A stretch of DNA of 64,000 nt. Source: Gemmatimonadaceae bacterium (GTDB lineage Bacteria > Gemmatimonadota > Gemmatimonadetes > Gemmatimonadales > Gemmatimonadaceae). The translations under genes and the position numbers were made by a program. The DNA is taken from positions 496,001 through 560,000 of the forward strand of contig DASXUN010000021.1 of NCBI GenBank assembly GCA_036504815.1. The letters run 5' to 3'. Positions 44,199-52,599 of this stretch are shown piece after piece; position 1 is the stretch's first letter; each line of letters opens with the position of its first letter. The notes beneath the pieces were generated by a model. That model saw nothing but the letters and a program-made list of their open reading frames with translations. It was not told the origin of the DNA and ran no database searches.

Positions 44199-45692
44199 TC
44201 AGCGTCCGCTCTTGCTGTCGGCTTTCTTTGCCCGCGCGGCGGCTGATTTGGCGGCACCTGTCTTCGCGGCGCCTGTCTTGGCGGCCGCCCCACTCTTCTT
44301 CGATGCGCCAGACGTTGCCCTGGCCTTCGACTTCGAGTGCTTGCTAGAGGTGGCCGTTGCTTTCGACTTCGCGCTCGACGCGGCGGTCTTGCCTGCCGCG
44401 CGGGCGCTCTTCGCCGCCGCCGCTTTCCCGGCCGCCGGTTTCACCGTCGTGACGGCTGGGCGCGATCGGGTTCTCTTGTGCCGCGAGCGACGCGTGCGCA
44501 GCGGCTTGTTCCAGTTCATTGCCCGATCGGCGCGGAACGACGCCGGCATCGTCTCGATCCGCATGTCCTCGTCCGTCACGGCGAGCGCCGCCGCATCGGC
44601 CAGGTCGGCGCGAATGTCGGCGATGACCGTGGACGGGCGCTTCACCCGCGCGTCGTGGACGCGATTGGTGAGCAGGATGATGAACATGTTGCGCTGCGGG
44701 TCGATCCACATGGACGTGCCGGTGTATCCGACGTGGCCGTACGCCGCCGTGCTGAGATACGAACCCGCCCCGTGCTTGCCCTCGGCGATCTCCCAGCCAA
44801 GCGCGCGCGAGCCGGCCGCGCGCTGCGTGAACTGACGGACGACCGAATCGCTGACGATGCGCGTTCCGTCGTAGACACCGCCGTTCAGCATCATCTGCGC
44901 GAACACGGCGAGATCGTCGGCGGTCGAGAAGAGGCCCGCGTGTCCGGCGACACCGCCCAGCACCTGCGCGTTCTCGTCGTGCACGAGACCCTGCGTGATG
45001 GTTGGGGCGACGCGCGTCTTCACGGAATCCGGCGGCAGGAAGAAGGTGTCGTGCATCCCGAGCGGCGCGAAGACCCGCTGCTGCACGAACGCGTCGAGTG
45101 GCATGCCGGCGATGGCCTCAACCACCCAGCCAAGCACGTCGGCACCGAGGTCGGAGTAGATGAAGGACTGGCCGGGGCGAAAGCGAAGCCTGGTCGTGAT
45201 GACCGCTGCCCGCGCCTCACCGGGCGTGCTGGCGACGCGCCAGAGTTCGCGGCCCGCCGGCAGGCCGCTGCGGTGGGTGAGCAGCTGACGAATCGTGACT
45301 TCGTCCTTCCACTTCCCCTGGAAGTCGGGCAGGTAGTCGGCCACCTTGGCGTCGAGCGGCAGCCGCCCTTCGTCAAAGAGGATCATCGCGGCCGTGGTCG
45401 TGGCGACCACCTTGGTGAGGGAGGCCAGATCGTAGATCGTCTGATCTGCGGTGACGGGGGCGCTCTCGAATTCCCAGCCCATCGTGCCGAAGCCCTTGCG
45501 CCAGACGGCCGCACCCTGCCGGCCAATGATCACCGCCGCGCCCGGATATCCCCCCGCGCGAATCCCTTCCTGCACGACGCGGTCAATGACCTCGAGTCGC
45601 TCAGGGGACATGCCCACGCTTTCTGGCTTCTGGATGGGCAACCGCCCCAAGGTATCGCCAAACGCCAGTGCGGCAACGAGATAGAGGATCAT
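44199..45692 (-). CDS. Serine hydrolase (beta-lactamase fold) with a histone-H1-like basic tail
   Basis: A 497-residue exported hydrolase of the class C/EstB type. A short hydrophobic leader (MILYLVAALAFGD) is followed by SxxK in LASLTKVVATT, Tyr in IYSDLGADVLGW and the third motif near GYTGTSMWIDP. After about residue 410 the protein changes into a long Lys/Ala/Ser repeat tail (KATATSSKHSKSKARA, AKTGAAKTGAAKSAAARAKKA) like histone H1 or the AlgP tail. This tail could bind DNA, polyphosphate or the cell surface. The ATG at 45692 was chosen because it precedes the leader; a longer in-frame start exists. Confidence 0.88.
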   Translation of the reverse strand: MILYLVAALAFGDTLGRLPIQKPESVGMSPERLEVIDRVVQEGIRAGGYPGAAVIIGRQGAAVWRKGFGTMGWEFESAPVTADQTIYDLASLTKVVATTTAAMILFDEGRLPLDAKVADYLPDFQGKWKDEVTIRQLLTHRSGLPAGRELWRVASTPGEARAAVITTRLRFRPGQSFIYSDLGADVLGWVVEAIAGMPLDAFVQQRVFAPLGMHDTFFLPPDSVKTRVAPTITQGLVHDENAQVLGGVAGHAGLFSTADDLAVFAQMMLNGGVYDGTRIVSDSVVRQFTQRAAGSRALGWEIAEGKHGAGSYLSTAAYGHVGYTGTSMWIDPQRNMFIILLTNRVHDARVKRPSTVIADIRADLADAAALAVTDEDMRIETMPASFRADRAMNWNKPLRTRRSRHKRTRSRPAVTTVKPAAGKAAAAKSARAAGKTAASSAKSKATATSSKHSKSKARATSGASKKSGAAAKTGAAKTGAAKSAAARAKKADSKSGR

Positions 45693-45808
45693 CGGGGAGG
45701 GGGCACGGGCACAGAAAGAAAACACGCCGAATCAACCCGTGGGTCGAGTCGGTAGGGAACGGGCCAGGGGGAAGGACTAGCGGCTCCACCCTCTACTCGC
45801 AAGACGAG

Positions 45809-45814
45809 TACTTT
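45809..45814 (+). promoter_or_regulatory. Candidate -10 box of the sigma factor operon
   Basis: TACTTT, about 60 bases before the sigma gene, matching the -10 seen before GH9 and the 27-kb lipoprotein. It lies in the region divergent from the serine hydrolase gene. -35 not clear. Confidence 0.3.
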
Positions 45815-45874
45815 CTCCGACAGTCACCCCGGCAACCATTCGGGCGGGCGGGGTGACCCAATTACCGAACGTTC

Positions 45875-46444
45875 ATGGCTGATCAGCTGACGATCCGACG
45901 CGCCATTCATGGCGACGAAGCGGCGTTGCGCTCCCTCTGGGTGCAATACGCGCCGCGTATTGACGCCGTCGTGAGGCGCCTGGTTGGCGATCCCGACCAG
46001 GCCGCTGACGTGGCGCAGGAAGTCTGGATCCAGATTTTCCGCGCCCTCCCCACCTATCGCGGTGATTCCCAGTTCGGCACGTGGGCGCACCGCATTGCGG
46101 TGAACCGCACGCTGAACGCGCAGCGCTCGCTGCGCCGGCTGGGGAAGGCGGAGACGGAGATCGAGGAGGACACCGTGTCGGTGGAGCACGAGGGCGACCG
46201 CTCGCTGCTCGCGCAGACCATCGATGAGGCGGTGCAGAAGCTCTCACCCGGCGCGCGCGCGGTCTTCGTGCTGCACGACGTCGAGGGATACACGCACGAG
46301 GAAATCGCCGCCGAGCTGGGCATCACGTCCGGCGGATCGAAGTCGCAACTGTTCAAGGCGCGCGCCAAGCTGCGCACGCTGCTCAAGCACCTGGTGGATG
46401 CTCCCATTTCGCAGGAATCGTCACATGCCGCACATCTCTCCTGA
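45875..46444 (+). CDS. ECF-type RNA polymerase sigma factor
   Basis: A 189-residue sigma-70 family protein with only regions 2 and 4. Region 2 is AADVAQEVWIQIFRALPTYRGDSQFGTWAHRIAVN (-10 recognition and core binding), region 4 is YTHEEIAAELGITSGGSKSQLFKARAKL (-35 recognition helix). The 3' end overlaps the next gene, which codes for a zinc-finger anti-sigma factor. The operon as a whole suggests envelope or stress control. Confidence 0.94.
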   Translation: MADQLTIRRAIHGDEAALRSLWVQYAPRIDAVVRRLVGDPDQAADVAQEVWIQIFRALPTYRGDSQFGTWAHRIAVNRTLNAQRSLRRLGKAETEIEEDTVSVEHEGDRSLLAQTIDEAVQKLSPGARAVFVLHDVEGYTHEEIAAELGITSGGSKSQLFKARAKLRTLLKHLVDAPISQESSHAAHLS

Positions 46445-47129
46445 ACGACTGGCCGCCCTGGTCGACGAGACGGCGACGCCCGAGGAGGCGTTGCACCTTG
46501 CCGCGTGCGCGCCGTGCACCGCTGAACTGGATGCGCACCGTCGGCTCGTTCGTTTCTCCCTCACCGAGACGCCACGCGAGCGCGCGCCGTTGAATGACTG
46601 GGCGGCGCTGGGCGCCGCCCTCAAGGCCGAAGGGATCATCTCGACGGTTCCGCGGGCGGCGTCCACGGCCTCGCGCCGGCAGTGGATGATGCGGATCGCC
46701 GCGGGATTCGTGCTCGTCGCCGGAAGCGCGCTGGCCGGGCGGTGGAGCGCGGGCGTCGAGCTTGCGAGTCCGCCAGCGCCGGTCGCGACCAACGGGGCGT
46801 CGACGCCGGCCGCGGCCGCTCCGGTCTTCGATTCACCACAGGCGGCCATGCAGGTGCTGACGTCGGCGCAGCAGCAGTACTCCGACGCGGCGGCCTATCT
46901 CGCGGCGCAGGACACCACGTCACACTTCATCGGCCTGAACGTCAACACCTATCGCGCGCGGCTCACCGCGCTCGACAACATCGTCGCCTCCACGCGCACC
47001 GCGCTCTACCAGGCGCCGCAGGATCCCGTGCTGAACCAGTACTACCTCTCGGCGATGGCGGCGCGCGAGGCGACGCTCAAGCAGTACCAGGCGGCATTGC
47101 CGGCGAAGCAGGCCCTTGAGCGCTATTAG
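46425..47129 (+). CDS. Zinc-finger anti-sigma factor, membrane-anchored
   Basis: A 234-residue protein with a ZAS domain at the N-terminus: His24, Cys28 and Cys31 in HLAACAPC. One membrane helix is at about residues 88-108 (MMRIAAGFVLVAGSALAG). The extracytoplasmic part is Ala-rich and helical (about 130-234: YSDAAAYLAAQD, VASTRTALYQAPQD). It would hold the upstream ECF sigma until a signal reaches it. The start overlaps the sigma gene by 20 bases. It ends just before a family B repeat array. Confidence 0.88.
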   Translation: MPHISPERLAALVDETATPEEALHLAACAPCTAELDAHRRLVRFSLTETPRERAPLNDWAALGAALKAEGIISTVPRAASTASRRQWMMRIAAGFVLVAGSALAGRWSAGVELASPPAPVATNGASTPAAAAPVFDSPQAAMQVLTSAQQQYSDAAAYLAAQDTTSHFIGLNVNTYRARLTALDNIVASTRTALYQAPQDPVLNQYYLSAMAAREATLKQYQAALPAKQALERY

Positions 47130-47137
47130 CGCACGAG

Positions 47138-47210
47138 GGCAGAGAAACAACAGAGAGACAACAGAGAGACAACAGAGAGACAACAGAAATACAACAGAGC
47201 GACAACAGTT
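47138..47210. repeat. Family B 11-bp repeats (single arm) between anti-sigma and PDZ genes
   Basis: Six units of ACAACAGAGAG (three perfect, others one or two changes such as ACAGAAATAC) in direct orientation, with no opposite arm. It is the same unit as at 34.2 kb and fills most of the intergenic gap inside an operon. Confidence 0.92.
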
Positions 47211-47230
47211 TCCCACGTAAGGTTGATACG

Positions 47231-48418
47231 ATGAGGCAGTTCCTGAATCTCAAGTGGCGAGTGGCGCCGGTGGCGCTGATGGCGGGCGCGATCTTTGGCG
47301 CGACGGCGGGTGCGGCGGGGGCGCAGCAGGCGACGTCGCCGCGCGCTGGCCGCACGCTGACCGTGCGCGTCGATACCAGCGACAACACGAAAGTCACCGT
47401 CGTCCTGGAAGGGCTAGACAGCCTGATGCGGTCACTGGCGCAGTCGCGTGTGCTCGAGGAGCGCATCGGGATGGCGCTGCGCGAGTACAGCTCGGCGCAG
47501 CAGAACCTGACGCGACGCCAGGCGCTCGAGGAGCAGCTCCAGAAGATCACGGAGAGCAACCTGAAGCTGCTCTCGAAGATCCAGATGGCCTGCAGCAGCC
47601 GGAAGCCGGCGGATCGGGCGCCGGAGGGCTATCTCGGCGTCACGTTCAACATCACGGGCACGGTCAAGCGCGAGGGCAGCGGTCCGGAGGTCTATCGCTT
47701 CGACGAACCGCCCGAGATCATTTCAGTGGAAACCGGTTCACCGGCCGCTCGCGCCGGACTTCGTCGCGGCGACCACATCATCGCGCTGGACGGTCGGGAC
47801 GTGGTTGGGCGCGACGTGATCCTCGCGCAGATGCTGTCGCCGGGACGCAAGCTTCCCGTGCGCATCGCGCGCGAGGGGCGCGAGCAGTCGTTCACCGTTC
47901 AGGTGCAGAAACGGCCCGAAGGATTCGGCGACGAGTGCAGCGACATCGAGCTCGCATTGGCGCCGATGCGTCCGCAGTTGCAGGGGCACGGCATGCCCGA
48001 GGGCCGGGCGTTCACGTTCGTGCGGCCGACGACACCGCGCACGCCGAAGGCGCCGCCGACAGTCGTGCCCGCTCCCGACGCTCTGCCCACGCCGAGCGTG
48101 TGGACATTCGAGGCGCCGCCGCCGGTGGCGATCTCCGGCTTCTCGAGCATCGTGGCCGGGGCGCAGCTGACAACGCTGACCGACGACTTCAAGGACCTGA
48201 CCGGCGCGGAGGGCGGCGTGTTGGTTCAGCGTGTCCTACCCGAAACGCCGGCGGCGGCGGCGGGATTGAAGGGCGGTGACGTCATCGTCGAAGCCGGAGA
48301 TCGGCTCGTCACGAACGCCCGCATGCTGCAGCGAATCATTGGCGACGACGATGACCGCAACCTGAAGCTGAAGGTAGTTCGGAAGGGGAAGGCGCGGACG
48401 GTCTGGCTACGATGGTAG
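47231..48418 (+). CDS. Exported two-PDZ-domain protein
   Basis: A 395-residue secreted protein. The signal peptide ends AAGAQQ, then a helical or coiled part (about residues 55-125, LARSLAQSRVLEERI) precedes PDZ1 (about 135-232, GYLGVTFNITG, GSPAARAGLRRGDHIIALDG). A Pro/Thr-rich linker leads to PDZ2 (about 325-395, RVLPETPAAAAGLKGGDVIVEAGD). No trypsin-like domain is present, so it is not a DegP protease itself. PDZ domains without protease could be sensors in the sigma/anti-sigma pathway, by analogy with RseP/DegS PDZ control. Function inferred from the operon. Confidence 0.85.
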   Translation: MRQFLNLKWRVAPVALMAGAIFGATAGAAGAQQATSPRAGRTLTVRVDTSDNTKVTVVLEGLDSLMRSLAQSRVLEERIGMALREYSSAQQNLTRRQALEEQLQKITESNLKLLSKIQMACSSRKPADRAPEGYLGVTFNITGTVKREGSGPEVYRFDEPPEIISVETGSPAARAGLRRGDHIIALDGRDVVGRDVILAQMLSPGRKLPVRIAREGREQSFTVQVQKRPEGFGDECSDIELALAPMRPQLQGHGMPEGRAFTFVRPTTPRTPKAPPTVVPAPDALPTPSVWTFEAPPPVAISGFSSIVAGAQLTTLTDDFKDLTGAEGGVLVQRVLPETPAAAAGLKGGDVIVEAGDRLVTNARMLQRIIGDDDDRNLKLKVVRKGKARTVWLRW

Positions 48419-48455
48419 GCTAACACGCGGTATAGCAAACACTTGAGTGAAATGT

Positions 48456-48484
48456 GGGGCGGGAGACGATTGGTCTCCCGCCCC
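48456..48484 (+). terminator. Terminator after the PDZ protein gene
   Basis: A 12-bp perfect stem (GGGGCGGGAGAC / GTCTCCCGCCCC), a 5-base loop, then ATTCTTGTCT. It ends the sigma/anti-sigma/PDZ operon. Confidence 0.8.
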
Positions 48485-48502
48485 ATTCTTGTCTAAGGGA
48501 AA

Positions 48503-48566
48503 CACCTACAAACCTTAAGGTGATCTGGTAGTTGCGATTAGGACCAACCTCAACAAAGTTAAGGTG
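48503..48566. promoter_or_regulatory. Paired TTAAGGTG elements upstream of the siderophore receptor
   Basis: TTAAGGTG occurs at 48515-48522 and again at 48559-48566, 44 bases apart (about four helical turns). Each is preceded by a reverse partner (CACCT and AACCT), giving spaced inverted repeats. The first includes the 10-bp palindrome ACCTTAAGGT. They lie just before a TonB-dependent siderophore receptor gene, where a metal-dependent repressor would be expected. Confidence 0.4.
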
Positions 48567-48612
48567 CCTTCACGATCTGTCGTGCAGCTAATTCCCATAA
48601 AACATATCCCTT

Positions 48613-50703
48613 ATGCAGATTTCTCGCCTCCTGCCGATCGGTGCCCTAACGCTGCTCCTTCCGGCGCTCGCCCTCGGCCAGCACACCGCATCCAACGATT
48701 CGTCAGCGCGCCTCGATACGGTCCGGGTTCGCGCTTCTCGCTCGAATAGCTACTCCACCGTAGCCACGCGGAGCGTCACACGCACGACGGTCAAGCTGGT
48801 GGATCTCCCGATGTCGCTCTCCGTGCTCTCGCGTGGCCAGCTGCAGGATCAAGCCATGCGGTCGATGGCCGACGTGGTGCGCTATCTCCCAGGGATCACG
48901 ATGGGGCAAGGCGAAGGGCACCGCGACCAGCCTACCACGCGCGGCATTTCCTCGACCGCCGATCTCTTCGTCGATGGCGTGCGCGACGACGTACAGTACC
49001 TGCGCGATCTCTACAACGTCGAGCGCGTGGAGGCAGTGCGCGGGCCGAATGCGCTGGCGTTCGGCCGGGGCGGCGGCGGTGGTGTGCTGAACCGGGTGCT
49101 GCGGCAGGCCGACTTCGGTGCGCACCGAGAGGTCGTGTTGGCCAGCGGGAGTCACGACCAGAGCCGAGGAACGCTCGATCTGGGCCACGCCCTCGGCGCG
49201 GCGGCAGCCGGGCGGGTGACCGCGATGGCCGAGTCGAGCAATTCATTCCGCGGCGTGCCGCTCTCCCGCGCGGGCGTCAACCCGACGGGTACGCTCGTCG
49301 TCGGTGGTGGAACGCTGCGCGCGAGCTACGAGCACTTTGAGGACCGCCGCGGCGTGGATCGCGGCATCCCCTCGTTTCACGGCGCGCCGGCGCCGATCGA
49401 TGAGTCCATCTTCTACGGCGATCGTGCCGTGAATCGCGCGCGGGCCGTCGTGGACCATGGACGGCTGGAGTACGAGCGCGGTGCGGGGTCCGCGCTGCAA
49501 CTGCGCACGGTATTCGCGTGGTCCGCGTACGAGAAGATGTACCGGAACCTCGTGCCGGGCGCGATGAACGCCACGGGGACCACGGTGGCGCTGAGTGGGT
49601 ACAGCAACGAGACGGAACGACGGAATCTCTTCAGCCAGACCGATCTCATCTGGAAGGCGCACACCGGGGGCGTTGAGCACGAACTCCTCACCGGCGTGGA
49701 GTTCGGCCGACAGCGGACCACGAACTTCCGTGAAACCGGGTACTTCGCCGGCGACGTGACGAGCACCTCGGTGCCGACCGCCGGGCCGGACAAGTGGCCG
49801 ACGGTGAACTTCCGCCAGTCGGCGACGGATGCGGACAATGGCACGCAGGCCAACGTCGCGGCAGCGTTCGCGCAGCATCGGGGCAGCTTCGGACGCGTGT
49901 GGCAGACGACGCTGGGCGCGCGGGTGGAGCGGATGGCGATCGCGTTCGAGAATCACCGGAACGGGCAGACGCTGGACCGCACGGACGTGATGATCACTCC
50001 CCGCGCGGGGCTCGTCTTCAAGCCGCATCCCTCGGCTTCCCTCTACGCCAGCCTGGCGACGTCGGCGCTGCCGAGCGCGGGCGACCAGTTCGGGTCGCTG
50101 ACGGCGACGAACAGCACGCTGAAGCCGGAGCGCTTCGAGACGCGCGAGGCGGGCGCCAAGTGGGAGCCGAACGCCAACCTGCGACTGAGCGGCGCGGCCT
50201 ACCTGCTCACGCGCAGCCGGTCGAGTGCTCCCGATCCGCTGCGTCCCGGTGTCGTGGTGCAGACGGGGAAGCAGGAATCGCGCGGGGTGGAACTGGAGGC
50301 GCAGGGGCAGATCACGACGGCGTGGATGCTGTCGGCGGCGTACACCGTGCAGCGCGCGCGCATTGCGAGTCGCACGACGTCGGCGCCGGCGGGTGCCACC
50401 ATTCCCCTCGTGCCGGCCCAGTCGCTGGCGCTCTGGAATCGCGTGCAGGTCGCGCGCCCACTGGCGCTGGCCCTTGGCGCCGTTCGACAGGCGCGCATGT
50501 ACGCGGCGATCGACAACCACGTGGTGCTGCCGGCTTTCACCAGGCTCGACGCCGCGCTCTACCTCTCGTCCGGAGCGCACCTGCTTCTTCAGGCGAACGT
50601 CGAGAACCTGGCCAACGTGCGCTACTACCCGTCAGCCAGCGGCAACAACAACCTGCAACCGGGTACCCCGCGCCTGCTGCGGCTCTCGGCGACGGTGCGT
50701 TGA
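48613..50703 (+). CDS. TonB-dependent siderophore receptor
   Basis: A 696-residue outer-membrane receptor. The signal peptide ends ALALGQ. A plug domain follows (about residues 35-170: VTRTTVKLVDLPMSLSVLS, MADVVRYLPGITMGQGEGHRDQ, DLFVDGVRDDVQYLRD), then a 22-strand beta-barrel to the end (LLQANVENLANVRYYPS, RLLRLSATVR). The family pulls ferric siderophores (Fiu/FhuA/catecholate types) into the periplasm using TonB energy. A TonB-box-like segment is at about residue 35 (LDTVRVRAS). No transport partners are adjacent. Confidence 0.9.
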   Translation: MQISRLLPIGALTLLLPALALGQHTASNDSSARLDTVRVRASRSNSYSTVATRSVTRTTVKLVDLPMSLSVLSRGQLQDQAMRSMADVVRYLPGITMGQGEGHRDQPTTRGISSTADLFVDGVRDDVQYLRDLYNVERVEAVRGPNALAFGRGGGGGVLNRVLRQADFGAHREVVLASGSHDQSRGTLDLGHALGAAAAGRVTAMAESSNSFRGVPLSRAGVNPTGTLVVGGGTLRASYEHFEDRRGVDRGIPSFHGAPAPIDESIFYGDRAVNRARAVVDHGRLEYERGAGSALQLRTVFAWSAYEKMYRNLVPGAMNATGTTVALSGYSNETERRNLFSQTDLIWKAHTGGVEHELLTGVEFGRQRTTNFRETGYFAGDVTSTSVPTAGPDKWPTVNFRQSATDADNGTQANVAAAFAQHRGSFGRVWQTTLGARVERMAIAFENHRNGQTLDRTDVMITPRAGLVFKPHPSASLYASLATSALPSAGDQFGSLTATNSTLKPERFETREAGAKWEPNANLRLSGAAYLLTRSRSSAPDPLRPGVVVQTGKQESRGVELEAQGQITTAWMLSAAYTVQRARIASRTTSAPAGATIPLVPAQSLALWNRVQVARPLALALGAVRQARMYAAIDNHVVLPAFTRLDAALYLSSGAHLLLQANVENLANVRYYPSASGNNNLQPGTPRLLRLSATVR

Positions 50704-50714
50704 AGGGCGAGGTT

Positions 50715-50822
50715 CAGAATACGACAGAATACGACGGAGTACGACAGAGTACGACAGCACTGCCGTATTCCGTGGTACTCTGTCGTACTCTGTCGTACTC
50801 TGTCGTACTCTGTCGCCCTCTG
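50715..50822. repeat. Family C inverted 10-bp repeat array (TACGACAGAG)
   Basis: The left arm (50715-50757) has four units TACGACAGAG/TACGACGGAG. The right arm (50766-50822) has about five units in reverse complement (CTCTGTCGTA). The loop is about 8 bases. The gap between the convergent receptor and matrixin genes is almost entirely this array. The adjoining TGCGACC / GGTCGCA hairpin runs into the matrixin stop codon. Confidence 0.93.
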
Positions 50823-50826
50823 CGAC

Positions 50827-51624
50827 CTACGGTCGCAGAACCGATCCCGGCGGAAGGCTGTAGATGAGTTGCACCGTATGCTCGTCCGCGGCGCTCAGGT
50901 CGCTGACACGCACGCGCGCCGACATGATGCTCCGCTCATCCATCGTGTGGTCAAGTCCGAGCACGTGGCCGACCTCGTGCAGGGCGATGGCGTAAACCGC
51001 CTCGGCGCCGAGGGGCGTGCCGCTTTGGTGGTGCAGGGCCAGCTCGATGGATGAGCCGACGATCCACCAATGCTGGTCGCGCGTCCATCGCGTGCGCCCG
51101 GAGATGGGCATGTCGAACTTATCCACCCAGACGACCGGAATGTCGCTGCGCGCGGAATCGACGACGAAAGTGAACGCCATCGGCACGCCGGCGTGCGTCC
51201 AGCGCTCGAAGGCCTTTCGCACGCGCTCGGGGTAGTCGGGCTGGAAGTCGGGCAGCGCGGTCTGTGGCTGCACCCAGACGCGCAGCGGCTCGAGCTGGCG
51301 ATCGGGCCACCGCGCGTTGTTGTCGCTGCGCTGGAGCAGGATCTCGCGAATGTAGGTGCCGGACTCCCCGTCGCTGAGACGCCGCTGGATCTCGGCGAGG
51401 TCGCGGCGCGGTGCGGCGAGCGATGATGTCGCCACGCTGAGGAGCCCGGCCTCGCCCGCGGCCGGCACCGCCGCATTCTCGCCGACGGGTGGCACGACCG
51501 TTGCGGTGTCGGCCGATGCGCCGGCCACCGATGCCGGACGTGCGGGCAGGCGGCGCGCCTGCGCCACGATGAAAACGGCCATCGCGGCCAACAGTACCGC
51601 CAGCAGGGCGACGAGGCGCTTCAC
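50827..51624 (-). CDS. Matrixin-like zinc metalloprotease, membrane-anchored
   Basis: A 265-residue protein with an N-terminal hydrophobic anchor (VALLAVLLAAMAVFIVAQARR). The catalytic domain ends in HEVGHVLGLDH, the HExxHxxGxxH zinc site of metzincins/matrixins, and the Met-turn may be in RSIMSARVRVSD. Residues before (PDYPERVRKAFERWTHAGVP) form the usual helix. It probably acts outside the membrane as a peptidase. The GTG start overlaps the stop of the upstream hydrolase (GTGA). Confidence 0.88.
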   Translation of the reverse strand: MKRLVALLAVLLAAMAVFIVAQARRLPARPASVAGASADTATVVPPVGENAAVPAAGEAGLLSVATSSLAAPRRDLAEIQRRLSDGESGTYIREILLQRSDNNARWPDRQLEPLRVWVQPQTALPDFQPDYPERVRKAFERWTHAGVPMAFTFVVDSARSDIPVVWVDKFDMPISGRTRWTRDQHWWIVGSSIELALHHQSGTPLGAEAVYAIALHEVGHVLGLDHTMDERSIMSARVRVSDLSAADEHTVQLIYSLPPGSVLRP

Positions 51625-52517
51625 GCGAGAAACTCCTCGACGGTGGCAAAGAAAAGTTGCGGCTGCTCCCAGAACGGCATGTGCCCGGCCTCCGGGATCA
51701 CGCGCAGTTGCGCACCGGGAATCGTCGCGGCGGTGCGCTCGGCCTGCGACACGGGGATCATGTCGGAGCCGCCGTGCACCAGCAGCGTGCGGGCGCGAAT
51801 GCGTGCGGCGGCGGCGCGCCAATCGAAGCCCTCGCGACGCAGGCGCGCGACGACGGCCGCTCCCGTTTCACTGCGGGCCAGCGGCGGCGAGAACATCGAT
51901 CCCAGCTCCCCATCGTGGAACCAGGCGGGATAGAGCGCGCGGTTGTACTCCGCCTGGCGGCCGGGTTCGGGATCGTGCAGCGAGGCCGGGTCGAACGCGG
52001 CAAGTCTCGACCGGGCGTCACCGGTCAGGCGCGACAGTGCGGCGTCGTGCAGCGCGACAAGCCACTCGGGGGTCAGGCCAACCGCGTCGACGAGCACGAG
52101 GTTGCGAATTCCATCGGGATCTTCCGCGGCGCCGAGCATCGCGATGCCGCCGCCCCACGAGTGTCCCAGCACGTCCCACTGCGCGAAGCCGAGCGATTCG
52201 CGCAGGGCGCGCACGTCCAGGGCATCGTGCTCGATGCGGGCGGCGCGCGCGCCGGGTGGCACCTGACTGTGCCCGCGACCGCGCTGGTCGTAGAAGATCA
52301 GCTGGCGCCGCGCCGCAAGCGGCGCGAGGGCCGGCCAGAGCAGGATGTGCGAGTAGACCATCCCGCCGTTGATGCAGGCCAGCGGGAGCGTGCCCGGCAC
52401 GTCCGGAGTGCGGTAGACGGCAAAATCGAGCCCGCGCGCGCGGACGGTGCACGGTTCCAGGTGCGGCGCGCGCGGCGCCGACCGCCGGTAGGCGAGAAAG
52501 CGTTCGCGGGCGTTCAC
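51621..52517 (-). CDS. Alpha/beta hydrolase, proline iminopeptidase-like
   Basis: A 298-residue hydrolase of the S33 group. INGGMVYSHILLW stands for the oxyanion hole, FYDQRGRGHSQVP and DVLGHSWGGGIAML for the nucleophile, HGGSDMIPVSQ for the acid and EAGHMPFWEQPQ for the His. Proline iminopeptidases and related lactonases share this pattern (DQRG, GHSWGG). There is no signal peptide, so cytosolic. The start is GTG; no ribosome site is obvious. It precedes the matrixin gene with a 4-base overlap. Confidence 0.87.
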   Translation of the reverse strand: MNARERFLAYRRSAPRAPHLEPCTVRARGLDFAVYRTPDVPGTLPLACINGGMVYSHILLWPALAPLAARRQLIFYDQRGRGHSQVPPGARAARIEHDALDVRALRESLGFAQWDVLGHSWGGGIAMLGAAEDPDGIRNLVLVDAVGLTPEWLVALHDAALSRLTGDARSRLAAFDPASLHDPEPGRQAEYNRALYPAWFHDGELGSMFSPPLARSETGAAVVARLRREGFDWRAAAARIRARTLLVHGGSDMIPVSQAERTAATIPGAQLRVIPEAGHMPFWEQPQLFFATVEEFLA

Positions 52518-52599
52518 GACGCGCCGCGCGATGCGCGGCAGGAGTTGAGGCGGAGGATGGAGGCCATGGCAGCTGCCTGAAAGCTACGCCTGGTCATGT

